A stretch of 64,000 bases of DNA, taken from positions 31,841,706-31,905,705 of the forward strand of contig NC_045139.1 of NCBI RefSeq assembly GCF_008831285.2, given 5' to 3'. The notes beneath the pieces are model-generated. The model was given only the letters and a program-made list of their open reading frames with translations. It had not been told where the DNA came from and did not search any database. Positions 24,426 to 42,092 of the stretch are shown here, piece after piece; the first letter of the stretch is position 1; every line of letters begins with the position of its first letter. The DNA is from Nymphaea colorata. Lineage: Eukaryota; Streptophyta; Magnoliopsida; Nymphaeales; Nymphaeaceae. Both the position numbers and the translations under genes were made by a program.

Positions 24426-25479
24426 CTCCACCTAAATCCCAACACAACCCTAAACCATGAGGATAGGGAAAAGGGAGGGGGTTTCGGCTCCCTTGGGTTT
24501 CCAAACAAAGTTTTAAAGGAAGATTTTTAACTAAGTTTTCACAAGTCTTGGTTTCTGCAACATGATTTTTTTTTTTTTTTGTTTATGTTGTCATCCAAAT
24601 GCCCCCTAGACTCTTAATCAAGTTTGAACCCTGTCATTTTGTTGACTTGTCTTTTTCCCTAACATTGTTCTCCTTCAAGGTCATTTGGTCAGAAGAACAC
24701 TCAGAATGTGTTTAAGAAGTTGCCTCGGATATTGAGGTGGGTTCATGAAACACTAGAAGTAATTATATAACATGAGCCTCCTCCAATATTTGAGGCAAAT
24801 TCATTGGACACTTCCTAAGTGTCCGTGCTACGAAATGACCCCTTCCTAGCACGGAAAAGCCGATATCACTATAGTCTTCAAAAAACACTTCTAAAGATAA
24901 CTAAAGATGAAGAAATATTTAGCTCATTGCCCAAATAAGAATTATAATGCAGAAAAGAAAAGAGATGAACACACAAATACTGATCAAAAAGCTAGGTGCA
25001 AATGCCAGAGCCCTAGCCTGCATAGAACATCTACTAAGGCCCTATATTTCAACTTAGCCAGGTACCCTAGAACCTCAAATGTTATTATAAAGTTTTTGCC
25101 TTTATTTTATCGCATAAGAACAAACAGAACAGTAGTCCTAATACCATTATATAAATACCCAAAGTTCCAAACCAAGGGACCAAATTCTCGAAAATATTGC
25201 CTCTAATCCAAATACACATGATTTTTGGTGGAATCCTATGTGTTATGAGCGGTGGTTCAAAGTTGTTAAAATATGATTATGCCTAATAATGTGCTGACCG
25301 CCCTTGAATTATTGTTGTTGCATGTGCATTATATATGTGGAGAGTTGTCTATTTCCATGTTAGGGTAGCTGCGCCTGCTGTTGGGGTCAGGCCGTGGAGC
25401 GTACTGTCTAGGTCGGCACTATATGTGCATCAGCCCATCTCACATGCCAGCTTGTGGTTTACAGTTCCATCCTTGTCTC

Positions 25480-25519
<40 letters not shown>

Positions 25520-25630
25520 TGTCGGCATTCAAGTTTGGACAGAGAAAATCTATCAGGTGGTGGCATGTTTAATCGCACGCATGGCACCCCAATGCATTGG
25601 GCAGCTTTGATTGAATGGAGTTCAAGTTAG

Positions 25631-25694
<64 letters not shown>

Positions 25695-26277
25695 AGTAAC
25701 TATTAAAACTCTATATATCGGACTTAATGAGAATCATCTATGCCACTGATAATAGGAAGAGTGAGTGATAGAAATTAAATTGAAAGTATAAAAACCAAAC
25801 TGTTTTTTCGGCCCAAATAACCATAAAAAAGAAGGGTATCATTTAAGAAAACCCCGTTTTTTTCCTTCTTTCTCTCTCCCCTCCTTTGAGGGGTAGTAAT
25901 TAGTATTCTACTTTATATTTACTTACTTTACAAGCTGCCACTTGAAAATTTGTTTATTTTTAATTTAAAGCGTTATACCTTGTTATTCACCCTTTTAGAA
26001 AGATAAACTTTGCACTTGAGACATTTTAAACATTAATTTGATTGATTTGATGGCTCATAATAAGTTTTATATAATTTTCATATTTGCTCAGTAAAGAGAG
26101 TTGATCTGGAAAAGTTTAAACTACTTCATTGAGACAACTCTCTTCCACCTCTTTTGTGAATAAATACTCAATAGTAGACATTTATTGGGTTGAACATATT
26201 GAGAACTGTCTGTCTCTCTGTCTAACAGTGGGTCCTTTAGAATCTAACGCTCACATATAAGAAAAAGAAATTGCATG

Positions 26278-26337
<60 letters not shown>

Positions 26338-26377
26338 CATGTAAGTGTCGAATTTATGTTTGTTTGGCTCGACTAAC

Positions 26378-26505
26378 CAGTGGCGGAACTACATGTGGGC
26401 TTGTGTACATATTTTAGCGTATCATATTGGTGTTTTCCTAGTCATCTATTTTTTTATGGTCTGACCTTTAGCAAAAAAAATTTGGCTCCGCTATTATGGC
26501 AACGC
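26378..26505 (+). mobile_element. Short family A-like element
   Basis: It begins CCAGTGGCGGAACTACATGTGGGCTTGTG and ends AAAAAAAATTTGGCTCCGCTATTATGG, so the two ends face each other (GGCGGA against TCCGC). About 128 bases; no coding capacity. Confidence 0.5.
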
Positions 26506-28861
26506 CTTCTTAGCAGGCGCGGAGCTTGGGGAGCGTTTGGGGCCATGGATTTTGAAAAAACAAAATTTACTGCCTAAGGTTATGAAAATTTTTCAATTTA
26601 ACTTCAGTAAAAATTTTAAAAAATATTTGTTTGTCCTCTATAAAAATATTGAAAATACCATTTGGTCCCTCCATTGAAAATTTCTAGCTCTGCCCCTGCT
26701 TCTTTGAAAATGATATTCTCAACTGTCTTCCACTTCTTTTCTTTTTTCACTATATAAATAAGATTTGTATATCCTTAAAATAGCAGTTGGCATGAAAAAT
26801 TACTTTGTAAGATCTTGCTAAGTTTTGAGCATCGACACCTGAGTTTTTGTAAGTTGCTTTCAGGGTCTACATATAATACCTGCATATTTGAAAAATACTT
26901 TTCTTTTTAACGCGATAAGTTTTGAAAACATATGGTTATTAGTTTATTTGAGAATACTCAAGAACATGAGTTCGTTGATAGTAGAAGAATCTGTCAAATA
27001 AAACAACAGATTATGATAAACTCCATTAATACATTAATTTTTTAAAAAAATGTACTTTAAACATTCTGACTGAGGCTAAACATGCAATGAATACGTCACA
27101 CTTACTCTCTCTATAAATCACTAAAGCTTTCTTCCTCTTACCAACGGCACTAACAGCATTGTATTAATGGCAGTCATGTAAGTTGTTGTGAAGAAGTTCT
27201 TATTTTTAGGTGTTACCAAACATTCTTTAGGGACTGTTTAGCATCAGGAACATGATTTTATTGTTCCATATATCTGCTTCAAAATTTTGTTTATGTGTCT
27301 ACGCTGAAAATTGAGATAGATTCATAAAACATTTTTCAATTATTTTATAAATTTACCGTAATTTTTAGAGCAGATACATGAAACAATAATGTCCTATTAT
27401 TATTCATGAATGTCCCTACTCCCAAACAACCCATAATCTACCTATGCTTAACTTGACAAACTGTTTTCTGCTAAAAGGATAGGTAGGAAATATCTGCTGC
27501 GATTTCTATAATCATTTTTTTTTCTGTGATAATTATTTTTTTCTTTTTTCCTCTTTTAATACGCCTAGTTATCTTGGTTGTTCAAATCAAATGTCTAAGA
27601 TCAAAAGAGGTTTTAGAACATAATCTGATGTTTCCCTGTGAGTAGTTTGAAGTAGTTGGACCTCATTTGTTGCGGTCAATGTTGTAAAAATACAATCGAT
27701 GTTACCTTTCTAATGAGTTTAGCATATTCAAAGATTCAACTCAATTGACTATACATTAAAATAATTAAAAGCAAGGAAAACTTTAACAATACCTGAAAAA
27801 TAAACAGTAAATAACACGTCCGTTGATTTGCAATTCGATTTGAATTGAATTGGCCGATTCAAGCTGAATTTGAAGAATGGCAATGGAGAATATCCGCCAC
27901 ATATCAGTTAAAAATTATTTACAAATTTATAAGCCATGACATCACAACAAAGCTGAGTTTGAGGGAACAACTTGGTTTAGAACAAAATTTTGGGCACCAA
28001 GCACGCGAGGTAATGAAATGATGTGGGTCGAGTTAACGCTGTCAATATCGGTATGTATCGGCCCCAAACAATCCCCATAAACTCCTTTGAATCGGCAGAT
28101 ATGGACTGGTATTGGCCCAATCAATAGGTTTCTTTATCCGCCAATGTATTAACCAAATAATATCAAAATTTTATTTTGTTGTAGTATAAAATGTAAATCA
28201 CCAACTTGGGCTGAAACCCAATGAATTGGTCTTGAATCAACGTATTAAGGCCAGCTTTTCGTAAGAATCAGTTGGTGAACTGCATCTGCGGGGTTGCTCC
28301 TTCAGTGAATTGGCCAGTTCGTCCATTCAGCTGAATGACAACGCAAGTTGAATTTGGTTGAACTCAGATAAAAATCATTCTTGAAAAACATCAACAGCCA
28401 CCACCCTTAGAAGATGCTAACCGGAACGCGCATTCTAGTACAATATTACTCAAGGCAGAAAAAAAACCTGAATGTTTTTGAACTTGGTCCACCTCAAGAG
28501 ACCTCATTCCATGGCTCTTGGGAAGCACAATTTCATGCTTTTACAGATGGAACAGCAGTTCAGTCATTGAAAAATGCCACAGGAATTCTATAGAGTTTCA
28601 TTTAACCAGCGTTTTCCTGTCCTTGAATTATGCTAGATTGCAACAGCCTGTTGAGACATGGCAACTTGTAAAGCATTGAGCATAAGAATCGTCACTGTGC
28701 TGAAATGGAAACAAAAAACCAACAGTTTAGCTCTGCTGGGTACCAATACCCATTATATCTCTCATTTGCCCAAGCTGAAAGTTCAGCAAATCAACCTCAT
28801 CTATTGCAGACCCCCTAACACCCCCTATGCTTGCATGAATTAGGGCAGCAGCCCATGCTAT

Positions 28862-30274
28862 CTATGGAATATTTTCTGAAACTGCCTGTACAGAGTGAGG
28901 ATGAGAAAGAGAGGTCATGTTCTTCGGCAGAGATTTTCCGAGAACATTCAGAGCCTTCATGCGGTGCAGCTCTTTACCTGGAAAAGTTGAAGGGCAGAAA
29001 TATCAGGAACACTCTTAATTTGTACATTACACTATTGCCAGGTATAATCAGCAGTCCAGATATACTTTACCTTCCTCCAACAAGAGATGGATTGCCCTTT
29101 TCTCCAGCTCAACAGCATGCCTGCTTCTGCCAACAGCTGATAGGGACCGTAACACTAATGTGAAACAGACGTTAATATCAGAAGAGAAAAGAATCACTAC
29201 AAGAAAAAATGAAACATGAAAATATCTCAGAAGTTTCATGTCAAGCATTCCAATAGTCAACATTATCCAACAATTGAAGTAATGAATTTGGACAAATCTT
29301 GCAATGCAGCAAGGAGGTATATCAATTTTGGCACCTTCGACAGAAAAGGAACATTCTTCAAATGAAAGTGGCAGTCTTTCCCCCCAGGGCTGAAGCAAAC
29401 CCATAGGAAACATGACTGCCCATGTTTTTCCTCCTCACGAACTACATACAAACATCGGAGCACCCTGCTCCCTCCCACCCCTACCTACAACAACCCCCCA
29501 CCCCCAACTCCCACAAAAAAAAAAAAAAAACCCTGGGTCAGGGATTTGACTCAGCATAAATAACAATTGCTAATTAACTAAATAAGAGGTATACTTACTC
29601 TGGACATAGTCATCACGACTTGCTTCGTCACATTGTTTCAAAAATATCTGCAAGCGAACAAAGCGCTCCTTCCAATGCTGAAGACAATTCCCTTGAGAAT
29701 CAACTGTAGTGGGATGTGCACTGGTGTTGTTTGGTTCTCCTGAATCCACATAATCACTCAGCTTCCCAATACCATGGGAGAATGAAGGTTCTTGTGTAGG
29801 CTGCAGTGAGGGAAAAGGAGTTGAACCAAACATCAGAAACTGGGAAGCATTTGATCCTTGCAGCTCATTAAACGAGCCACCCAAATTGTTTTCATCAGTA
29901 TGAGCATCTGAATTGAATCCACCATCATCACAAACATTTAGATTGAACGACTCCGTCTCTAATTTCCTGCGAACATAGACAAGGTTTTCCTTTGAACAAC
30001 TGCATATTGACTGTTGACACTGAGGATTTGAGCACGTGGGTTTTGCTCTTTTTCCACCCGATAACTTGGAACTGTCTACATCTTTTTGCAAGGGAGAATT
30101 TCCCTGGGTCATTGGAACCAAATTTGCAGTTTGATTCTGTAAATCTCTCAATGCCACCTTTTTGCCTGACTGCAGTTGCTGCTTTCTGTCACAGACTCCA
30201 CTATTCCCGTTGTTTCTCATACCATACTCATAAAATTTGGCATCAGCAACTTGTTTGACCACCATGGAACTCAT
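28862..30274 (-). CDS. Conserved-looking plant protein, function unknown
   Basis: Three coding exons on the minus strand (30274-29599, 29154-29071, 28977-28862) join at GTAAGT and GTAAAG donors with every phase matching and give 291 residues. I do not recognise the family with certainty. Visible parts: a polar, probably disordered first 190 residues; a Cys cluster CSNPQCQQSICSC (residues 81-93, C-x4-C-x4-C-x-C) that could bind metal; and a predicted helical C-terminal module (about 198-260; LQHWKERFVRLQIFLKQCD, then VQMLRSLSAVGRSRHAVELE and LLLEEGKELHRMKALNVLGK), which has the even composition of a conserved domain. No signal peptide or membrane segment. The ATG at 30274 lies shortly after a TTTGCAG acceptor at about 30307, so a leader intron is likely. 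I infer an intracellular protein and assign no activity. Confidence 0.75.
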
Positions 30275-30307
30275 TTTCTGTATTTGTTAAATTCAAGTTT
30301 CACCTGC

Positions 30308-34916
<4,609 letters not shown>

Positions 34917-35090
34917 ATCACAAGAATGGCATTTGAAACCTGCAGAAAGATAGCGCAAAGCAAGTCCTCTTTGAAGAGAAGATGGTGTGTGGGAGTCTCT
35001 TCTCTCCCTCGATAACTGAGAAAAACAGAGCCACCCTTTGCGCTTCTTTCCCTTCTCCCCTCTGTGCAACAAAGGCTCAGGCCTCAAACG
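34917..35090 (-). promoter_or_regulatory. Candidate leader exon and promoter-proximal region
   Basis: On the minus strand this stretch is purine-rich with GA blocks (GAGGGAGAGAAGAGACTCC) like many plant 5' untranslated leaders and ends in a donor-like GAAG|GTAAAC. If real it is the first exon of the gene at 28862-30274. Support is by splice signals only. Confidence 0.3.
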
Positions 35091-37717
35091 ACCCCTTTCT
35101 CCTTTTTCTCTTTTTTCTTTTTTTCTTTATTTTCTTGAGTAGGAGAACCGACGATTTATCAAAAACTTCCAGGACACACTGGCGGGAAATTGGGGACTGT
35201 GCTATTTGGCACGCGTGTGGATGCTCTCTCCTCACACGCGTGGTGGTAATAACAGGCGTCCGGGTTGTTGGTTGTTCATCAGTTTTGCTATTATTGATCT
35301 TTTTTCTCTTGCACTCAAACTGTATGACAGGCGTAGACATTAAATATGTAACTCTTCATTTCTGCTTTCCAAGATTCCCAGCCATAAATTGCGGTTCATT
35401 TTTTCTGAATATCGGACATATTTGAAGATTTGTACAATCTTGAACAAAAAAAAGGAGTGATTTCAAAATATCGTCCACACTTAAGAGAGGCAGCAGACTG
35501 GATGTCGTCATTTTCAAAATGTCTTGTATAGTGTAGAAACAGTACGTTTCATATTCAATGTGATTGCGTTGACAAAACTGATGATGAGGGTGTTTTAGTG
35601 TATTTGTCATTCTTTAATTATCTGTTGTGCTCGTTCTTGTACTTCCCCCCTTGAATAATAAAGATTAAGATTTGCTAATGAGATTTTGCTCATAGATTAA
35701 AGCCAATTTTGATGGCATATTTATAATTTCTTCTGTGAATTATGTAGAAATTTAGTTTTTAAATTGAAAAAAGTATAAATCAGGTTTTATTTCAAACAAA
35801 CAATTCATAAACTACTCTAGTTTTCACTTTACCTATCATAGTTTTTTTCATGACAGAAACCAAGTTTTGTATGAGTTTAAACGACTTAATGAATACAAAA
35901 TTTTAAAAATTAAATATGAAGAAAAATCTGAATTGTCATTGTGAAAAAATTTGAAGGGCAGCCTTTCCACTTCCAATTGAAACTCAAATTTTCACAAATC
36001 GAGTTGTTAGAAAACTCATTTGAGGCTTTTCCCGGACAAAATTCTGCCCAAGTTACCTTGTGCAGCAGAACTTTGAACACAAACAATTTCATGAATGTCT
36101 GTGGAGCATTCAGCATTACCTACAATTGTCATACGTTGTGTCTGAATGACATCTTCAAAAAAACTGGTTTAAGTTTCCCAATCGCGTATTTGAAACCTGA
36201 TTTTGTCCATGGATGACATGATAAATGGAGGAAGCAAACTATTCACATTAATTTGAAAATGTGGTTTTGTCAAAACTGGGTTTTAAAAAAACAGCCATCT
36301 GAATCCAACAAAAACTGCAAATGACTTGTCGGATCTTAAGAAAACAAAAAGTAGCAAGAGAAAATTACTTTGCTAACCATCCAATGAACTTGCGCAATCT
36401 GAATATATCAGAGCGTAAGTGGATTCAATCTTATTGATCGAACCATAAATGGCTCAAAAGATTTTGGTTGGACGAGAAACGAAAACAAAATGCTTGAAAA
36501 AAAGAGAGGTCAAAATAAAATCAGCTAATTCGGCTTCTATTTGCAAATAGGGTCCAAAAAGTGGACTCATCTACGACTATGAATTAACATGAGGTACAAA
36601 AGTTAGAAATCGAAACAAATAAGATTGTTGAACCAACCTGATTAGATCCATAATTGATTTTTTTTCTTAATAGCATCCTTCACAAATATAATAGCTTGTG
36701 ATGTGTTTTTTTTCTTAATAGCATCCTTCACAAATATAATAGCTTGTGAAGTGAAACTTGCTAATAAAAACAAATATTTTTCCTACTTTTACAAGTTAAC
36801 GCCCCTTTGTTTGTATTTCGTTCATATTTTTCAAGTGAAAGTTAAGACTCTGGACCTATGATCAGCACCAATGGATCAAGTATTTACGCAGTCCTGACAA
36901 CAGGGACATGCTACTAGCAATGTGGCCCAAAGGCCCAAACCCAATAACTGTGAAGGCTTTATCATGTAGAGTACCTGTTTTGCTATAAACCAGTAGACTA
37001 CGCGCACCTGCGGCCTGTCATCTTTACAAAACTAGGACACTCAAACAACCAGGTTGAAGAATGTGACGATCTTAAAAAAATGAACAAGATCATTCCAGAA
37101 AATATAATTCGATGATCGAGTAATAATTTATAAAATACTTACATCTTAAGGTCATGGGAGTTGTCCGATCCTATCAAAACAATGCTTTTGTTTGTAAGGT
37201 CTGTTTGTAATGTGTTTCCAAATGGCAGTGAGGATGAACTCATCAACTGAATATAGTTGCTCTTAATGAAACTGTACAGCAGGAATGATACAGGTGACCC
37301 ATTTCCCAACTAGACAGAAGCTCCGTGGAAAATAGAGACAGAGCGCAAATTACAAACAGACCAATTCCCGATGATTCATCGTCTCCATGGGAAAAAAAAA
37401 GAAACAATATCCACCATCTAACATTTAATGTTACAATTTTAACCACACAATTATCAGAAGCAAAACCCAAGAGCACGCCAGAAGTCATGTATGTACAGCA
37501 TAGGTGATTTTCACATGCTCATGGCAAGCAGGAGATTTCGATAAATCAAAATCTGATCACTCTGCAGCAATACCTTATTTTCCATGTAAAAAAAGAAATC
37601 CGGTGTCTGCATGTTCTGCCATCTTCAAAGGAGTGTGTCACAACCAGGTAGGGACAGATGGATCAATGAAAGACTGATTGTAGCTTAAACAGACGAAGAA
37701 GTCGACCACCTACTCTA
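35091..37717. other. Spacer between the unknown gene and DSK2
   Basis: Both neighbours are transcribed leftwards, so this holds the upstream region of one and the 3' untranslated region of the other (about 37250-37717). It also has a family B piece (36180-36320) and a perfect 48-base duplication (36658-36753). No gene is supported; the 36 kb open frames lack family features. Confidence 0.5.
36658..36753. repeat. 48-base tandem duplication
   Basis: T8 followed by CTTAATAGCATCCTTCACAA... to GATGTG (36658-36705) is repeated at 36706-36753 with one difference at the end (GAAGTG). Confidence 0.92.
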
Positions 37718-40700
37718 CTAACCAAGATTTCCCAAAAGGCGTTCAACAGCTGCACTAACATTCCCATGTGTTGCGCTCAGAGCACGAATGTTCTCCTGGG
37801 TATCAAAGAAGCCCATCTCTTGAAGCTGGGACAGCTGAGTTGCATAAAGTTGTTCTGGAGGAACTGCTATGAAGAGACAACAATCTGTCACACACATGCA
37901 GGTGCAAACATACACAAAAACAGAGAGAGAGAGAGAGAGAGCATCTGACCATCCGAAGTGTTGGGAACATTCAGCCCACCAGCACCAAGTCCTTCAAACA
38001 TGTTCATCAATAAGTCCAGGTTCAGATTGTTAGGAGTGCCAGCACCTCCACCATTTCCTTGCCCGCTGCAACCAACAAATGTCAAAGAAATGTAGACGAA
38101 TCATAGCTGCAGAGCAAAAAAAACATCAGAACTCTAGAAGGAACCGACCACACAAAGAGAAAGGCCCTCAGTTCCTTGACCAACAATATCTTGGATCAGA
38201 TCTCAGAGATATTTCTATTTGTAATGTTGGCAATGATTATCATGCACAATTGAACTAAATGTAAAACCAATCTCCATAAAATCATGTTTCAAAAAGGCAA
38301 GGGGCCAACTCATCTCCTCATTTTGAAAGAAAAAGCCCATTTTCCATAAGGAGAAATATGAACGTCCTGAGAATGAGCCATCTCTCTCTCTCTCCCCCCC
38401 CCCCCCCCCTCCTCTCTTTCTTCATGGAAGAGGACAAAAAATTTACCTTATTGAGCTCAAGTTTTAGAAGTTTCATTAGGAACCAATCTATTCATATTTG
38501 GCTGCAATTAAGGTGCAAAATCACGTTTATTAATGGCAATAATCTATAGGTGTTAAACGTCAGTAACTTACTGGTTTGTTTGCTGACCACTAAGCTGAGA
38601 GGAAAAAGCCTGTTGAAATGACATGATTTGCTGCAAAAATTTCAGGTGCATCATCAATAAATGAACTATTATTTTTTTAATAATAGGTGAATAACCAAAC
38701 CAAAGTGGCAACCGAGGGGCAAGTTAATTAACCTGCAAAGTCTCTGGGGATGTGAGCTGACGAAGGAACTCTGGATTTTGCATCGTCTCTCTCAACTGGG
38801 AATTGGAGTCTAATAGACTGCGTAGCTGGGGATTGAAACTAAGAATCTAAAACCATAACGGGATCAGCAAACAATATCAAGGGATGAAATCACTGGAGTG
38901 AAAATTAATTGGCATTTTACCTGGTTCATATATTGAGGGTTAGAAAGAAGGTTCTGCATCATCCGAGTTACAGCAGGATTTTGCACCATTTGACTCAGAA
39001 CAGATGGATCAGGGAGGCCACCAAGCATCCGACTAAGTCCAGGAAAACCAAGCCGACCTGTTCGAGGAGTTCTGGTGTCCAACACAGAAGCAGGCCTTGT
39101 AGCAGTGCTATTCGTCTGAGCGCCTCCAGCTGCCATATTAACTCAAAGAGGAGAGAGATTGTAAAAGTGGAAACATTGATAAAAGAAAAGCAAAAACAGA
39201 TGCAAGCAAAACTGTGTGTGCCCATGTATGGATTTGCATGCACAGACAAACACGAAAAATTGATGAGCAGAAAACAAGACAAGCTTACCCCAAGGATTAG
39301 GGAGTGGGTTGGTGTTTGGCCCAGGAGAACCCATTGTCGTTTCTGACCCAGTAGTTGAAGGATTCAGAGAACGCTCTCTTGCCTGGCCTGCTTCAGGGTT
39401 CCCTAATAAAGCAGCAAAAGTATTTGACCTAAGATCATTTCCACCATCTCCTGTCATAGTTGACGCGTTTATAAATGGCTCTTGAACAGTTTCATACATG
39501 CGCCTAAGCATGTTAAATCCTTCAGGAGAAGACTCTATATTTCTCAGGGCTCTGTCACTGTTCCGCATCATCTCACGCCTGAGTTCGGGATTTCGGGCTA
39601 CTTCCAGAGTTTGACGAAGAATACTAGGATCATTGAGTACATGACCAAGGTCTGGATTTCTGTCTATTATTTCACGCACAAGGGGATTGCTAGCGATTAA
39701 GTTACGCATTACATCAGGGTCATTCATAAGTCCCTGTATAACAGGCATGTTTATTGTTTCCCTCGCCATGTTGGGGTTCTGAGTCACGTGCTGCTGCACA
39801 CGTTCAAGCTCCGGAAGTCCAGTTCCAAACAAGTTAGATGCCCTATTCCCACTAACTCCAGGGAAAAGCATGCCTCCAAAATCCATCCCACCAAAATCTC
39901 CATTATCAACAGAAACAGTAGTCCTTACTGAACCCTGGGTGCTGTTATGTGAAACACTACTGTTCGTCATATTGGGGCTATTAACTGATGAAGACGGTAA
40001 AAAGCCACGGACAAGATGAACAGTGTGGTCAGCTTGCAGGCCTATCTAACAACAAGTAGCTGTGTCAGTAAATATGCAATTGATTGTTTAAGTTGAAATA
40101 AGCATATGCTACAAACAAGTTTCTAACAAGCATATACTCATCAGTCACCACCTTTACCTGCTTAAGATTCCTATTAGCTACCTAAATAAAACTTAAATCT
40201 TTAAGTCATTAAACGAACTTTAATTGTATATCACAAGTTAGACATTATATTACAAGTCAGATGTCAGGCAAAAAAGTGAAGGTCCAGATAGAACCTAATG
40301 AACCTTTCCTGTTATTTAGGAACAAACTTCCAAAATGCAGAAACCAAGACTGTGCAGAAGCATGAACGCTTCCTAAGCAAATATGAAATAAGTACTTCCT
40401 GGTGAAGCCATAATAAAGTGACCTAAACTAGAAACTGAATGTTAGAAGCAATAAGCCATATCCACAAAATGTGATTAGTAGGAATCTCTGGCAATCAAAG
40501 GGTTTATATTGGAAATAAAATACTGGGATCTCATGACTATGTATTACACAGCATGAGACGCTAAAGGAAGGCACAAAGCATTAACACATTAATCTAGAAA
40601 CTCCAAGTATTATGCGAGAAGGAAACGTACTGAATAATCGATGCCAGTAAAGGCTATTACATAACAGCCAATTTTAGAGAAAGAGAGAGAGAGAGAGACG

Positions 40701-42092
40701 ATCATATCAACAGTTTAACTAATCAACTCATTTTCTAGGTGAAAATGAATATATGAGTTCTATTTAGTGTCTCCCATAGCAAATCACAACAGCCTCACAC
40801 CAGCTAAATTTTTTCTTTGATTGTGCCATAACAGATGCAAGGAGTTAGCACAATTTCCCTGGTCGGTAGGCATCTGGTGACTGGCTGAAACCTCAATGTG
40901 CCGTACTTGCCCAAGTAAGATTCCAGAGTTTAAAAGGCAATGTCGAGGAGGTAACCGTAACTATAGCAGATTAATTCAGTGTAGCCAACTTTCGCATCCC
41001 AGGATGGGCGTGGAACTAAAGAAACATTTAACGGGACATAAACGATGCTAACGAACGTCAGAAACTCAAATTACCAAGTTATGATTCCCACATGTGCATC
41101 TAACGCAAATGAACTGTGCAGGAAACACAGTCACTGGACTACCATGGATATTTACTAAATCGTATGAGTCCATGTCCGCCCTAGCTGTTATTGGCTGAAT
41201 AACGAACTAGCATGCAACTGGAGAAACCGCAACAATCAGATACTAATTAGGTTCCAATAACAACAACCTAGAGAACCATGAGCCTAACATTTTCGGTAGC
41301 ATGCAGTATCACAACAAACCATTGCAAGCTGCAGCCTTCACCGACTAGATTTGGCAACTCAAAGCTCTTGTAGAGAAGGAGAATGAACCAAAAAAGAACA
41401 CGCTACCGAATAAGTGAATTTGAAATTCGTGAATGGCAGGCAAAAAACATGCAAAAGGAACCAATCCAGAACGTCAAAGGCTTATAAACAGAACATAATT
41501 TGAGCCAAAGGAACACGCGGTTCTCTTCATATGCTTCAATTACCGTTTGCACCTTTTACTAATTACAACCATCAATTACGTCGTAAAAAGGAGATTGTCC
41601 ATCGATAATACATGGATGCCCTATCATAATGTTCAGAAAATCCAGTCCCTGACTATGCATCACGGAGCGAACATCTGTCATATTGACGATGACAAAAAAA
41701 TGACCAAGAAGAAAAGAAAAAAAACAACGGGCCGTCTAGAAACAACGCGGAAGAAACGATGGCAACGGATGGCATTCATCAATAAACTTAACAGTTATAG
41801 CATCATCAACCAAACCCTAGAAAAAACCCAGCGTGAGAAGCGGCGGCCGGCGAGTACCGTAGCTGTCAAGAGTCAGATCGTCCTTGAGAAGCCGTCCCTT
41901 ATAGATGAGCCGCTGTTGATCGGCCGGGATTTCGCAGCCCGTCGCCACGACCGCCTTGAACGCAGCGACGGTGGACCCCAATTCTGCTCGCACCGTGAAC
42001 TCCCCGCCGTTGGAACACCGGATATTGACAGTGACGCTGCAATCGCCGGCGTGGACGCTCACCTCCTCGTTTGGATCAGCGCCACCTCCCAT
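37718..42092 (-). CDS. DSK2: Ubiquitin receptor DSK2 (ubiquilin)
   Basis: Seven exons on the minus strand (42092-41858, 40041-39289, 39129-38921, 38846-38733, 38630-38572, 38065-37950, 37866-37718) join in phase to 544 residues, a normal length for the family. Domains: ubiquitin-like (about residues 12-88; [30 protein letters not shown]); STI1 repeats around [16 protein letters not shown] to [12 protein letters not shown] and around [17 protein letters not shown] to MSFQQAF; a Gly/Asn-rich linker; a C-terminal UBA domain (about 500-541; [28 protein letters not shown]). Family knowledge: DSK2 carries polyubiquitinated clients to the proteasome and to autophagy; the UBL binds the proteasome, the UBA binds ubiquitin, and the STI1 repeats bind clients and chaperones, in cytosol and nucleus. 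All key parts are present; no break. The exon 3 acceptor is ambiguous by 12 bases. CT/GA-rich leader near 42200-42270. Confidence 0.96.
38378..38420. repeat. (TC)n and poly-C run in a DSK2 intron
   Basis: TC repeats run into about 16 C residues and then CT-rich sequence, in the intron between exons 5 and 6 (38066-38571). On the transcribed strand it is a poly-G/GA tract. Confidence 0.9.
40042..41857 (-). other. First intron of DSK2
   Basis: 1.8 kb between donor GTACTC and acceptor TTAGATAG. AT-rich, with a short (GA)n near 40680. The intron splits the ubiquitin-like domain at the Gly codon before LQADHTVHL. No other gene inside. Confidence 0.85.
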
